Assembly: GCA_043778625.1 (NCBI GenBank)
Contig: JAYWFU010000134.1
Location: forward strand, 1 to 54,713
Source: JACMRI01 sp043778625
Lineage (GTDB): Bacteria > Bacteroidota > Bacteroidia > UBA4408
Length of the DNA stretch: 54,713 bases
Direction of reading: 5' to 3'
The translations under genes were made by a program, and so were the position numbers. The notes under the pieces are model-generated. The model saw nothing but the letters and a program-made list of their open reading frames with translations, made no database searches and was not told the origin of the DNA. Positions 34,331 through 43,613 of the stretch are shown in pieces (within the stretch, counting starts at the first letter, position 1; every line of letters begins with the position of its first letter).

Positions 34331-36307
34331 ATGAAATTTGACCGCCGACAATATTCCAACGACATATTAATGCACCTGTACAAAGGCTTACTAAAGCCTC
34401 GTATGATTGAAGATAAAATGTTAATACTTCTTCGCCAAGGCAGAGTTAGTAAGTGGTTTAGCGGTATAGGGCAAGAAGCCATATCAGTAGGGCTAACACT
34501 TGGGTTAAACCCCGACGAATACATATTACCCATGCACCGCAATCTAGGAGTGTTTACGTGCCGTAACATGGACTTGGGGCAACTGTTTGCACAGTTTCAA
34601 GGCAAGCACGAAGGCTTTAGCAAAGGGCGCGAACGCTCGTTTCACTTTGGTTCAAAACCACACCACATTGTAGGAATGATATCGCACCTTGGCCCACAAA
34701 ATGGCGTGGCTGATGGTATTGCGCTAGCAAGTCTCTTACAAAAAACTAATAAAATTACGGCAGTATTTAATGGCGATGGTGGCACAAGCCAAGGCGATTT
34801 TCACGAAAGCCTTAACGTAGCCGCTGTGTGGGAACTACCCGTAATATTTATTGTAGAAAATAATGGGTATGGGCTAAGCACGCCTAGCGATGAGCAGTTT
34901 CGTTGCCGTCAGTTTATTGATAAAGGCATAGGCTACGGCATGGAGGCGTATCAGGTAGACGGCAATAATATTATTGACGTGTACGATATGGTGCGTAACC
35001 TAGCTGAAAGTATGCGCAAAAAACCACGCCCAGTATTGTTAGAATGTATGACGTTTAGAATGCGTGGGCACGAAGAAGCCAGCGGTACTAAATACGTACC
35101 TAAAGAACTCATTGAAGAGTGGGCCACCAAAGACCCATTGGCAAACTTTGAAACTTATCTGCGTGATAACGGCATACTTACCGAAGCCCTTAACGAAGAG
35201 CTACGTGCCACTATTAAAAAAGAAATTGACGCAGGCCTTGAGTACGCATTTGCATTGCCTAACATAGTGCCTAACACCGAAGCCGAAATAGCTGATGTGT
35301 ATGCACCTTACACGCCTGAAAATAAACCTAGTAATGGTGCGGTAATTGAGCAAAAACGCTTTGTTGATGCCCTTGCCGATGGTATGGGCATGGCAATGGC
35401 CAAGCACGATAACCTAGTATTGATGGGGCAAGACATAGCTGAGTACGGAGGTGTGTTTAAAATAACTGAAGGCTTGGTAGAAAAATACGGCAAGGCACGT
35501 GTGCGCAACACCCCCTTGTGCGAAAGCGCCATACTAGGCACAAGCCTAGGGCTGAGTGTTATGGGGCATAAAGCAATGGTTGAAATGCAATTTGCCGATT
35601 TTGTTACCTGTGGTTTTAATCAAATTATAAATAACCTTGCCAAGGCACATTACCGCTGGGGGCAAAATGCCGATGTAGTAGTTCGTATGCCTACGGGCGC
35701 AGGCGTTGGCGCAGGGCCATTTCACTCGCAAAGTAATGAGGCGTGGTTTACCCACACCCCAGGGTTAAAAGTGGTGTACCCATCCACTCCTGAAGATGCC
35801 AAAGGCTTGCTATTAGCAGCGTTTGAAGACCCTAACCCCATTATGTTTTTTGAACACAAGGCATTGTACCGCACTATTACAGGCAACGTACCTGCTGATT
35901 ATTACACCACACCTATTGGTAAAGCACGCACTGCACGCAAGGGCAATGCCTGCAGCATAATAACTTACGGCGCAGGCGTACACTGGGCTATGGACTATGT
36001 AACAGAGCATAATATTGATGCCGAAGTTATTGACCTACGCACCCTACTCCCTTACGATACCGATGCTATTGCGGCCACCGTTAAAAAAACTAACCGAGTA
36101 CTATTATTGCACGAAGACTGCCTAACAGGCGGAATAGCGGGCGATATAGCCGCATACATCTCCGAACATTTGTTTGAACACTTAGATGCTCCCGTAGTGC
36201 GTTGCGCTAGCTTAGACACTCCCGTGCCGTTTAGTATTGAGTTAGAAAATAATTTTTTGGCCAAAAATAGTTTGGGTGCTTGTTTGAATAAGTTGTTGGG
36301 GTATTAA
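34331..36307 (+). CDS. Branched-chain 2-oxoacid dehydrogenase E1, alpha-beta fusion
   Basis: 658 residues joining both E1 subunits in one chain. The alpha part (1 to ~325) has the thiamine diphosphate motif GDGGTSQGDFHE (from residue 148) with the closing ENNGYGLS, plus RMRGHEEASGTKY. The beta part (~335-658) has QDIAEYGGVFKITEGL, RVRNTPLCESAILGTSLG, PTGAGVGAGPFHSQSNE and the final LLHEDCLTGGIAGDIAAYI. The subunits are usually separate genes; the fusion is common in Bacteroidota. It decarboxylates the 2-oxo acids of Val, Ile and Leu and needs an E2 and E3, which are not in this window. Confidence 0.93.
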   Translation: MKFDRRQYSNDILMHLYKGLLKPRMIEDKMLILLRQGRVSKWFSGIGQEAISVGLTLGLNPDEYILPMHRNLGVFTCRNMDLGQLFAQFQGKHEGFSKGRERSFHFGSKPHHIVGMISHLGPQNGVADGIALASLLQKTNKITAVFNGDGGTSQGDFHESLNVAAVWELPVIFIVENNGYGLSTPSDEQFRCRQFIDKGIGYGMEAYQVDGNNIIDVYDMVRNLAESMRKKPRPVLLECMTFRMRGHEEASGTKYVPKELIEEWATKDPLANFETYLRDNGILTEALNEELRATIKKEIDAGLEYAFALPNIVPNTEAEIADVYAPYTPENKPSNGAVIEQKRFVDALADGMGMAMAKHDNLVLMGQDIAEYGGVFKITEGLVEKYGKARVRNTPLCESAILGTSLGLSVMGHKAMVEMQFADFVTCGFNQIINNLAKAHYRWGQNADVVVRMPTGAGVGAGPFHSQSNEAWFTHTPGLKVVYPSTPEDAKGLLLAAFEDPNPIMFFEHKALYRTITGNVPADYYTTPIGKARTARKGNACSIITYGAGVHWAMDYVTEHNIDAEVIDLRTLLPYDTDAIAATVKKTNRVLLLHEDCLTGGIAGDIAAYISEHLFEHLDAPVVRCASLDTPVPFSIELENNFLAKNSLGACLNKLLGY

Positions 36308-36339
36308 AAAATCAATAATCTTGTGAAACTTGAGACTAA

Positions 36340-37842
36340 ATGAATAAACAAAATTTAATACAAAGCATAACATTTGGCGAAAGTATTGCCGAACAAGAAT
36401 CTGAAAAATTAAAAAATTATTTCTTTAAAACAGAATTTTGGAATCTCGTTAGAAATGGCACAACGGATATTATTTATGGTGCCAAAGGTGCTGGAAAAAG
36501 TGCTCTATATACCAGTATTGTAAATGATACCGATGCATTATTTGATGAGGGAATTTTAGTCTCACTTGCTGAAAATCCCACAGGAAATACAGCGTTTTCA
36601 AATTTAAAAAATGATCCTCCGACTTCTGAAACCCAATTTGTTCGTCTTTGGAAACTATACTTTCTTGTAATTACCGCTAATGAATTTAATAAATATGAAA
36701 TAAATGATAAGAGTGCTTTACAAGTATTAGAAATCCTTAGAGATTGTAATCTTGTTCCTGCTCAGAATAAATTATCTGGTTTTTTAAAAGTATGCATGGA
36801 CTTTGTAAGATCCATTCAAAATGGAAAAGAATTTAGTACTACAGCAGAATTTGATTCAATGGGAATGTATTCTGGACAAAAATTTTCTATTTCTTTTGGA
36901 GAGCCTAGCAAATCTGATTTTGATAAAGGTCTCGTTTCGATAGAGTATGCACATGACCTTCTTCAAAAATCACTATTAGAAAATAAAATAAAACTTTGGA
37001 TTATTATTGATCGACTTGATGTTGCTTTTACTGAAAGCGAAGAGCTCGAGACAAACGCACTAAGGGCTTTATTTAAAGCTTACTTAGATTTAGTTCCATA
37101 TAGTGAAATAAAATTTAAAATATTTCTTAGAGATGATATTTGGGATAAAATTAATAACGGAGGGTTTAGAGAGGCTAGCCACATTACTAAGTACCAAAAT
37201 CTTCGATGGTCTAAAGAATCTCTTTTAAACTTGTTGATTAGGCGAATTATTGATAATAGCGAATTAGTTACATTTTTAAATATAAATAAGGAAGATACAC
37301 TATCTAATTTTTCAAAACAAGAGAACCTTTTTTATACATTATTTCCAAAACAAATAGATGTTGGAACTAGAAAATCAAACACATTAGATTGGATTTTATC
37401 ACGAACAAAAGACGGGAAAGGTATTAATACTCCAAGAGAGTTAGTTCAATTGTTAAAACATGCAAGAGAAATTGAATTAAAAAGTCTTGAGAATGGAATT
37501 AATGACTTGACAGATAATTTGATTATTTCAAAACAATCATTTAAAAAAGCTGTTGATTTAGTAAGTAGGCAAAGAATGGAACAAACAATTTATGCTGAAT
37601 TTCCCACATTAAAAGAATATATGGAAGCTCTAAGAAAGGATAAAGCAGAGCACTCAATAGATACATTGTCAATCAAATGGTCAAAATCTAAAGAAGAGAC
37701 TTTTGAGATTGCTAAAAATCTTCAAAAGATAGGTTTCTTTGAAGAAAAGGGGGAGCGACCAAATCTTCGATTTAAAATACCATTTATTTACAGACCTTTT
37801 TTACAAATAACCCAAGGCGCAGCAAACTCAGATATAGAATAA
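36340..37842 (+). CDS. P-loop ATPase of the Sll1717 type
   Basis: 500 residues. Walker A is GAKGAGKSALYT (47-54) and Walker B is LWIIIDRLDVAF (acidic D224/D227), both typical of this AAA/STAND-like family. Between them lies a helical region without known motifs. The C-terminal ~90 residues resemble a winged-helix output domain (LSIKWSKSKEETFEIAKNLQKIGFFEEKGERP). Homologues are frequently found in defence or accessory regions; their activity is not established. The codon use differs from the E1 gene 32 bases upstream. The next gene starts 56 bases after its stop. Confidence 0.8.
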   Translation: MNKQNLIQSITFGESIAEQESEKLKNYFFKTEFWNLVRNGTTDIIYGAKGAGKSALYTSIVNDTDALFDEGILVSLAENPTGNTAFSNLKNDPPTSETQFVRLWKLYFLVITANEFNKYEINDKSALQVLEILRDCNLVPAQNKLSGFLKVCMDFVRSIQNGKEFSTTAEFDSMGMYSGQKFSISFGEPSKSDFDKGLVSIEYAHDLLQKSLLENKIKLWIIIDRLDVAFTESEELETNALRALFKAYLDLVPYSEIKFKIFLRDDIWDKINNGGFREASHITKYQNLRWSKESLLNLLIRRIIDNSELVTFLNINKEDTLSNFSKQENLFYTLFPKQIDVGTRKSNTLDWILSRTKDGKGINTPRELVQLLKHAREIELKSLENGINDLTDNLIISKQSFKKAVDLVSRQRMEQTIYAEFPTLKEYMEALRKDKAEHSIDTLSIKWSKSKEETFEIAKNLQKIGFFEEKGERPNLRFKIPFIYRPFLQITQGAANSDIE

Positions 37843-37847
37843 AAAAA

Positions 37848-37965
37848 TTGCTGGTGCTAACTTTCCGCTCTTTCCTTCAATCTAAACCCGAACAACACAT
37901 GAATGCCTTAACAAATTATTTAGCGGATATTTCAACCCTTTGTAAAACCCACAAAGTAAAAACAA
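37848..37965. repeat. Direct repeat, copy 1 (with 38548-38680)
   Basis: The DNA from about 37858 through the first 20 codons of mntA recurs after hepT with about 80% identity, including AATCTAAACCC, AACAACACATGAATGC and TTAACAAATTATTTAG. Confidence 0.8.
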
Positions 37966-38198
37966 TGTATGCCTTTGGTTCAGTACTCACTACTAAATTT
38001 AATAACGAAAGTGATATTGATTTAATAGTTGATTTTGAGCCTTTAGATATATTGGATTATGCGGACAATTATTTTGATTTAAAATTTTCGTTAGAAATTA
38101 TTTTAAAAAGACCAATTGATTTAATAGAAGATAAGGCCATTAAAAACCCCTACTTTAAACAAGCTGTAAACGAACAAAAACAACTAATTTATGGATAA
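37899..38198 (+). CDS. mntA: MntA-type minimal nucleotidyltransferase antitoxin
   Basis: 99 residues from the ATG at 37899, chosen because the upstream in-frame ATG at 37848 adds 17 unrelated residues and because 37899 is the start preserved in the relic copy downstream. The MNT motif is exact: GSVLTTKFNNESDIDL (GS, ten residues, DxD). In characterised pairs this protein transfers AMP to a Tyr of the HEPN toxin and thereby blocks it. The reading frame overlaps hepT by 8 bases, consistent with translational coupling. The short length is usual for minimal MNT proteins. Confidence 0.88.
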   Translation: MNALTNYLADISTLCKTHKVKTMYAFGSVLTTKFNNESDIDLIVDFEPLDILDYADNYFDLKFSLEIILKRPIDLIEDKAIKNPYFKQAVNEQKQLIYG

Positions 38199-38526
38199 TA
38201 GCATTAAAACTTGGCTGTACGATATACTCAATGCTATTAACGAAATTGAAAGTTTTTTCATTGATAGACCAAGAGAGTTTTTGAATTATCAAAACGACTT
38301 ACGCACAAAACGTGCTGTAGAACGAAACATTGAAATAATTGGCGAGGCAATGAATAGAACATTAAAATATGATCCAACATTTGAGATAAAAAACGCTCGT
38401 AAATTAGTTGATGTTAGAAATAGAATTATCCATGGATATGATTCGGTTTCAGACGATTTAATTTGGAGTATTGTAATTAAACACCTACCAATTTTAAAAG
38501 AGGAAGTAGAAGAGTATTTAAACTAA
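38191..38526 (+). CDS. hepT: HepT-type HEPN toxin (DUF86)
   Basis: 111 residues, mostly helical. The HEPN active site RNRIIHGYD fits RX4HXY, with the Tyr that is the target of MntA in characterised systems. HEPN toxins of this kind act as RNases. The downstream flank carries a relic of another mntA start. Confidence 0.88.
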   Translation: MDNSIKTWLYDILNAINEIESFFIDRPREFLNYQNDLRTKRAVERNIEIIGEAMNRTLKYDPTFEIKNARKLVDVRNRIIHGYDSVSDDLIWSIVIKHLPILKEEVEEYLN

Positions 38527-38547
38527 TAAAATACTTTACTAACCCCG

Positions 38548-38680
38548 CTACCGCAAACTTTCCGCTCCCTCATTTAATCTAAACCCAAACAACACATGAA
38601 TGCTTTAACAAATTATTTAGTGAATATTTCAAAGCCTTACTAAACTCACCACATAAAATAATATTTGCCCTTAGATACTT
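38548..38680 (+). pseudogene. Relic of a second mntA 5' end
   Basis: This segment after hepT matches the DNA before and at the start of mntA (see 37848-37965). Its ATG at 38596 would give MNALTNYLVNISKPY and then a stop, so only the first ~15 codons remain; the homology fades by about 38680 without reaching a usable nucleotidyltransferase motif. It is probably a leftover of an earlier copy or of the recombination that placed the pair here. Confidence 0.8.
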
Positions 38681-38705
38681 AATACAACTATATATAATAA
38701 AAAAC

Positions 38706-39950
38706 ATGAATTCTTGGATTGAAATACCCGCTAACAGCGACTTTACACTACATAACATACCGTTTGGAATTGTACAGCATACTAATAAAAAAGTAGTGGC
38801 TACTATACTAGGCAATACCGTTATTGATCTACACGCACTATACAACACTGGGCTACTAAGCACTATTTACGGGCTACACGGCAATGTGTTTAGTAACAAC
38901 TACATTAATGATTTTATTGCCTTAGGCAAACCCATAACCAATGCCGTGCGCTTGCGTATTATTGATTTGTTTAACGAAACCAATACTAATGCCGAGCATC
39001 GTACAGTATTGCAACGTTGCCTACTTAACACTAACGAAGTGAAACAATGTATGCCTGTGCGTATTGGCGATTATACCGATTTTTTTAGCAGTATAGACCA
39101 CGCTACCAATACTGGTATGATGTTTCGCGACCCTGCAAATGCACTACTTCCTAACTGGAAACACTTACCAGTAGGCTACCACGGACGCTCATCGAGTATT
39201 GTAGAGAGTGGCGTAAATTTTCATAGACCCAAAGGGCAATCAAAAACCGACGACCAAACCATGCCTAGTTTTGCACCTTGCAAAACATTAGATTTTGAAC
39301 TGGAAATGGGTTTTATAATAGGGAAACCCACCGAACTGGGCGACAGTATAACTACTGGTAACGCCAATGAACACATATTTGGTTTTTGCCTGTTTAACGA
39401 TTGGAGTGCCCGCGATATTCAAAAATGGGAGTATGTACCTTTAGGTCCGTTTTTAGGTAAGAATTTTTTTAGTTCAATATCGCCATGGATTGTTACCCTC
39501 GAAGCCTTAGCGCCATTTAGAGTAGATAGTTACGAGCAAACACCACAAGTATTGCCGTACTTAGCGTTTGAGGGACAAAATAATTTTGATGTAAATTTAC
39601 AAGTATACATTCAGCCCGAAAATAGTACCGTAAAATGTGTAAGCGAAAGTAATTTTAAATACATGTACTGGAACGTTAATCAACAGCTGGCACACCATAC
39701 CATTAATGGTTGTAATGTAAATGTAGGCGATATGATGGCAAGTGGCACTATAAGTGGCCCTGAACCCACAAGCTACGGTAGCATGCTCGAAATAAGTTGG
39801 GGAGGCAAACGTGCAATAACTATGAACGATGGTACCGAACGTAAATTCATACACGATAACGATACAGTAATTATGCGTGGCTACGCCGAAAAAAATGGCG
39901 TACGAGTTGGCTTTGGCGAGGTAAAAAATAAAGTGTTACCAGCTAAGTAA
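38706..39950 (+). CDS. fahA: Fumarylacetoacetase
   Basis: Last enzyme of tyrosine/homogentisate degradation: it splits fumarylacetoacetate to fumarate and acetoacetate. 414 residues. Catalytic and metal residues appear in HATNTGMMFRDPANAL (His), KTLDFELEMGFIIG (Asp, Glu and Glu), FNDWSARDIQKWEYVPLGPF (Asp and Lys region) and GDMMASGTISGPEP. Complete. Other genes of the pathway are not nearby. Confidence 0.97.
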   Translation: MNSWIEIPANSDFTLHNIPFGIVQHTNKKVVATILGNTVIDLHALYNTGLLSTIYGLHGNVFSNNYINDFIALGKPITNAVRLRIIDLFNETNTNAEHRTVLQRCLLNTNEVKQCMPVRIGDYTDFFSSIDHATNTGMMFRDPANALLPNWKHLPVGYHGRSSSIVESGVNFHRPKGQSKTDDQTMPSFAPCKTLDFELEMGFIIGKPTELGDSITTGNANEHIFGFCLFNDWSARDIQKWEYVPLGPFLGKNFFSSISPWIVTLEALAPFRVDSYEQTPQVLPYLAFEGQNNFDVNLQVYIQPENSTVKCVSESNFKYMYWNVNQQLAHHTINGCNVNVGDMMASGTISGPEPTSYGSMLEISWGGKRAITMNDGTERKFIHDNDTVIMRGYAEKNGVRVGFGEVKNKVLPAK

Positions 39951-39967
39951 TTTTATTAAGATGCTTT

Positions 39968-40022
39968 GGTTTGTGGGGACACGAACCAGCTAATGTACCT
40001 TGGGTTCGTGAGGACACGAACC
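39968..40022. repeat. Two tandem similar hairpins after fahA
   Basis: GGTTTGTG-GGGA-CACGAACC (39968-39987) and GGTTCGTG-AGGA-CACGAACC (40003-40022) are two 8-bp hairpins, near copies of each other (the first has one G-T pair and a GNRA-type loop). They lie in the gap between the convergent fahA and lhgO genes; a terminator role is possible but there is no T tract. Confidence 0.75.
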
Positions 40023-40080
40023 GAGGCGATAAATATTACAATGTAAATTCCTTCGGAAAGTTTAAATAATTAGCGGAGTG

Positions 40081-41298
40081 CTACAATCCAAATTGCTTTT
40101 CGGCCATTGTTACAATTTCGTTGCCTATAGCTAGGCAAGCTGTTGCGGCTGGGCTTGGAGCGTTTATTACGTGTATGGCATTGCCACTAGCTTCTATTTT
40201 AAAATCGTCAATCATGTTGCCTTGTGGACTTAATGCCATAGCTCTATTACCTGCACGTGAGGCTACTATATCGTCCATTTCAAGGCTCGGAATAAGTGTT
40301 TGCAAGCGTTTTAAAAAATAAGCTTTGCTAAATGCACCATGGTATTCATCTAAACCAAAACGCCAATGTTTGGCAAAAAACTTCCAAGTACCCTTAAAAC
40401 CTAGTGCTTGCAAGGTATCTCTAAAATTAAAATCAGTTTTTTTGTACCCCTCTCTATCAAACACAAACACAGCATTAGGGCCACACTCTACTCCGCCGTG
40501 TATCATACGAGTAAAATGTACCCCTAAAAACGGAAACTCAGGGTTAGGTACTGGGTATATCAAATTATTAACCTTACTCATTCCTTTAGGAGTAAGGTCG
40601 TAGTAGTCACCTCTAAAGCCTACTATGGCTGCATCTGATGGGTTATTAGCTTTCTTGGCAATTCTATCAGCCTGCAAGCCCGCACACGAAATAATATACT
40701 TACCACTAAATAATCCGCGCGAAGTGGTAACAGTAGTTAAACCGTTTTCTCGCGTTAAAAATTCTTTAGCTTCAGTTTTTAAAAATACTTTACTACCGCT
40801 AAATTTTTGTTCAATTAAATTTTTCAGTACTATGCACAATCCTGCATAATCAATAATACCAGTGCACCCCACCCATATACCTGCTATACCTTTGGCACTA
40901 GGTTCAATTTCGGCTATACGTTTGGCATCAATTAATTGTAGGTCTTCCACTCCATTAGCTAAGCCATTAGTATACACTTTTTGCATGTGAGGCAACTCGC
41001 TTTCGTGGGTAGCTACTATTATTTTGCCACAAATATCGTGTGCTACATTATGTGCCTTGGCAAACGCTACAAGCTCCCTGCGCCCATCAACACACAGTTT
41101 GGCTTTGTACGACCCCGGTTTGTAATATATACCCGAATGTATAACGCCCGAGTTGCGCCCTGTTTGATGTTTAGCTACTTCGCTTTCTTTTTCGAGTACC
41201 GCAATTTTTAAGTTCGGATATTTTGTATTAAGCTTGTAAGCCGTTGCTAATCCTACGCATCCGCCACCAATAACAAGTACATCAAATGTATTTTCCAT
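40081..41298 (-). CDS. lhgO: L-2-hydroxyglutarate oxidase/dehydrogenase
   Basis: FAD protein that oxidises L-2-hydroxyglutarate to 2-oxoglutarate. 405 residues. The N-terminal dinucleotide fold has VIGGGCVGLATAYKL (GGGxxG), then KHQTGRNSGVIHSGIYYKPGS and KAKLCVDGRREL, both diagnostic of LhgO. A C-terminal region carrying FLGVHFTRMIHGGVECGPNA gives the substrate-binding loop. No other genes of the same pathway are beside it. Confidence 0.93.
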   Translation of the reverse strand: MENTFDVLVIGGGCVGLATAYKLNTKYPNLKIAVLEKESEVAKHQTGRNSGVIHSGIYYKPGSYKAKLCVDGRRELVAFAKAHNVAHDICGKIIVATHESELPHMQKVYTNGLANGVEDLQLIDAKRIAEIEPSAKGIAGIWVGCTGIIDYAGLCIVLKNLIEQKFSGSKVFLKTEAKEFLTRENGLTTVTTSRGLFSGKYIISCAGLQADRIAKKANNPSDAAIVGFRGDYYDLTPKGMSKVNNLIYPVPNPEFPFLGVHFTRMIHGGVECGPNAVFVFDREGYKKTDFNFRDTLQALGFKGTWKFFAKHWRFGLDEYHGAFSKAYFLKRLQTLIPSLEMDDIVASRAGNRAMALSPQGNMIDDFKIEASGNAIHVINAPSPAATACLAIGNEIVTMAEKQFGL

Positions 41299-41415
41299 AG
41301 TATAATAATGTAATAAAAGTTTAATGCGAAACTAATTATAAAACATCAAAACGCCGTTGTTTTTATACTATTTTCGTGCATCTAATTAAACTCGTTTTAC
41401 ATTTTAAATTTTAAA

Positions 41416-42666
41416 ATGAATACTACTACACGTGTTGTAATAACAGGCATGGGTGCCGTAACTCCTATTGGCAATAGCGTTGATGCGTATTGGCAAAATT
41501 TATTGGTAGGCAAAAGTGGTGCTGTACCTATTTCAAAATTTGATGCCTCACTATTTAAAACACAATTTGCCTGCGAGTTACAGGGCTTTAGCATTGATAA
41601 TTATTTAGATAAAAAAGATGCTCGCAAGCTCGACCCCTTTGTGCACTACGCCATAGCCAGTACCGACGAAGCCATAGCGCAGGCAGGCTTAACCCCTACC
41701 GCCATTAATTACAACAAAGTAGGCGTAATATGGGCCAGTGGCAATGGCGGTATAACTACGTTTGAAGAGCAAATGATGGAATATGCAGCAGGCGATGGCA
41801 CACCTAGGTTTAATCCGTTTTTTATACCACGTATATTGGTGGATATTGCAGCTGGACACATAAGTATGCGCCACGGATTTAGAGGCGTAAACTACTGCCC
41901 TGTATCGGCCTGTGCAAGTGCTAATACTGCTATTATTGATGCCGCTAACTATATAAAACTAGGTTATGCCAACGTAATAATTGCTGGAGGCAGCGAAGCT
42001 CCTATAACTCGTGCTGCTATTGGTGGTTTTGGCGCTATGAAAGCATTATCTACCAATAACGAAAATTACGTTAGTGCGTCGCGCCCGTTTGACGCCACCC
42101 GCGACGGCTTTGTAATGGGCGAGGGCGCAGGTGCATTAGTACTCGAAAATTACGACCATGCCATAGCTCGTGGTGCTACTATACTTGCCGAAGTATGCGG
42201 TGGTGGCATGAGTGCCGATGCTTACCACCTAACTGCCACACACCCCCAAGGGCTAGGCGCACGCCTTGCTATGGAACAAGCTTGCGAAATTGCACACATT
42301 AATAAAACTGAAATTAATTACATTAATATGCACGCCACAAGCACGCCAGTAGGCGATTTGAGCGAACTTATGGCCGTTACTACTTTTATGGGGGATAGTA
42401 TTAATACTATAAATATTGGTGCAACCAAAAGTATGACAGGGCATTTGCTTGGCGCATCAGGCGCAATAGAGGCCGTAGCGTGTGTTAAAGCTATTATGCA
42501 CGGTGCAATACCGCCAACAGTGCATGTTACCCAACTTGATGCAACTATTAATGCTACACTTAATCTTACCTTAAATGTAGCACAACACAAAACTATTAAT
42601 TATGCTATGAGTAATAATTTTGGTTTTGGCGGACACAATGCTAGTGTACTATTTGGCAAACTATAA
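41416..42666 (+). CDS. fabF: 3-oxoacyl-ACP synthase II
   Basis: Condensing enzyme that elongates acyl-ACP. 416 residues, full length. The Cys-His-His triad is clear: C166 in CPVSACASANTA, H306 in HATSTPVGD and H343 in KSMTGHLLGASGAIEAVA (with K338). The terminal NNFGFGGHNAS holds the gating loop. No acyl carrier protein is adjacent, so it may serve normal fatty-acid synthesis or a specialised product. It starts 117 bases from divergent lhgO. Confidence 0.93.
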   Translation: MNTTTRVVITGMGAVTPIGNSVDAYWQNLLVGKSGAVPISKFDASLFKTQFACELQGFSIDNYLDKKDARKLDPFVHYAIASTDEAIAQAGLTPTAINYNKVGVIWASGNGGITTFEEQMMEYAAGDGTPRFNPFFIPRILVDIAAGHISMRHGFRGVNYCPVSACASANTAIIDAANYIKLGYANVIIAGGSEAPITRAAIGGFGAMKALSTNNENYVSASRPFDATRDGFVMGEGAGALVLENYDHAIARGATILAEVCGGGMSADAYHLTATHPQGLGARLAMEQACEIAHINKTEINYINMHATSTPVGDLSELMAVTTFMGDSINTINIGATKSMTGHLLGASGAIEAVACVKAIMHGAIPPTVHVTQLDATINATLNLTLNVAQHKTINYAMSNNFGFGGHNASVLFGKL

Positions 42667-42693
42667 CTGTACTTAAAACAAACTAAATCCACA

Positions 42694-43587
42694 ATGGAAA
42701 CTAAAAATAAGGCGTACTACACTAATTTTTTACAACTACACCTTATAGTAGTATTGTGGGGATTAACCGCCGTAATAGGGGCTATTATTACACTTAAAGC
42801 GTACGACCTAGTGTTTTTACGTATGGGAATAACCACATTAGTTATTGCCTTGTATGCTTTAGTAACTCAACAATCGTTGCGTATTAGTAACGAAGGCTTA
42901 CGCAAAACAGCGGGTACAGGAGTGCTTATTGCCTTGCATTGGATATGTTTTTATCAAGCCATAAAAACGTCTAATGTGTCGGTTACGTTGGCGGTGTTTT
43001 CAACGGCTTCGTTTTTTATGAGTATTATGGAACCTATTTATTACAAGCGCAAACTTATTGTGTACGAAGTGTTGCTAGGCCTTGTTATTATTGCGGTATT
43101 AATGTTTTTATTTAGAATAGAACAAAAATACATGGAAGGGATTTTGTACTCGTTAGGAGCTTCGTTTTTGTCAGTACTATTTACGTTAAGCAACGGACGC
43201 CTAGCCAAGCAATATTCGCCAGTGGTTATTAGTTTTTACGAAATGTTTGCGGGTGTAATATTTTTACTTTTATTTTTATTGGTTATTCAATACCCATTTA
43301 TACCATTAAACTTAGTAAGCACCCACGATTGGTATTGGATGTTGTTTTTTTGTGCGGTATGTACCGCCTTTCCATTTATACGAGTTACAGGCTTAATGCA
43401 AACAATATCGCCTTACACGGTAGTGCTGTCAGTTAACTTAGAGCCTGTGTATGGTATTATACTCGCCTATTATTTTTTAGACGAAGGGCAAGCCATGACC
43501 ACACAGTTTTATGTAGGTGCAGGTATTATTTTTTTAACGGTATTGGCTAACGGAATACTTAAAAATAAATTTCCAATTAAGACGTAA
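42694..43587 (+). CDS. EamA/DMT-family transporter
   Basis: 297 residues with ten hydrophobic helices arranged as two five-helix halves, the usual EamA layout. The first half begins LQLHLIVVLWGLTAVIGAI and contains ALHWICFYQAIKTSNVS with its typical tail into the next helix; the second has VVLSVNLEPVYGIILAYYFLDE, the family signature. It probably exports or takes up amino acids or other metabolites; the substrate cannot be told. 27 bases after fabF and in the same direction, so possibly co-transcribed. Confidence 0.88.
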   Translation: METKNKAYYTNFLQLHLIVVLWGLTAVIGAIITLKAYDLVFLRMGITTLVIALYALVTQQSLRISNEGLRKTAGTGVLIALHWICFYQAIKTSNVSVTLAVFSTASFFMSIMEPIYYKRKLIVYEVLLGLVIIAVLMFLFRIEQKYMEGILYSLGASFLSVLFTLSNGRLAKQYSPVVISFYEMFAGVIFLLLFLLVIQYPFIPLNLVSTHDWYWMLFFCAVCTAFPFIRVTGLMQTISPYTVVLSVNLEPVYGIILAYYFLDEGQAMTTQFYVGAGIIFLTVLANGILKNKFPIKT

Positions 43588-43613
43588 ACTATTACTCAAA
43601 TAACTCTTAATTA

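Larger units (their letters stand above)
36308..38705. mobile_element. Accessory island (ATPase + MntA/HepT) between E1 gene and fahA
   Basis: No integrase or transposase is seen, so this is an inferred island. The three genes between the two housekeeping genes use mostly AGA/AGG/CGA for Arg, while the E1 gene before them uses CGC/CGT. The content (Sll1717-type ATPase and a toxin-antitoxin pair) suits a defence or stability cargo, and a direct repeat brackets the toxin-antitoxin genes. Confidence 0.55.
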
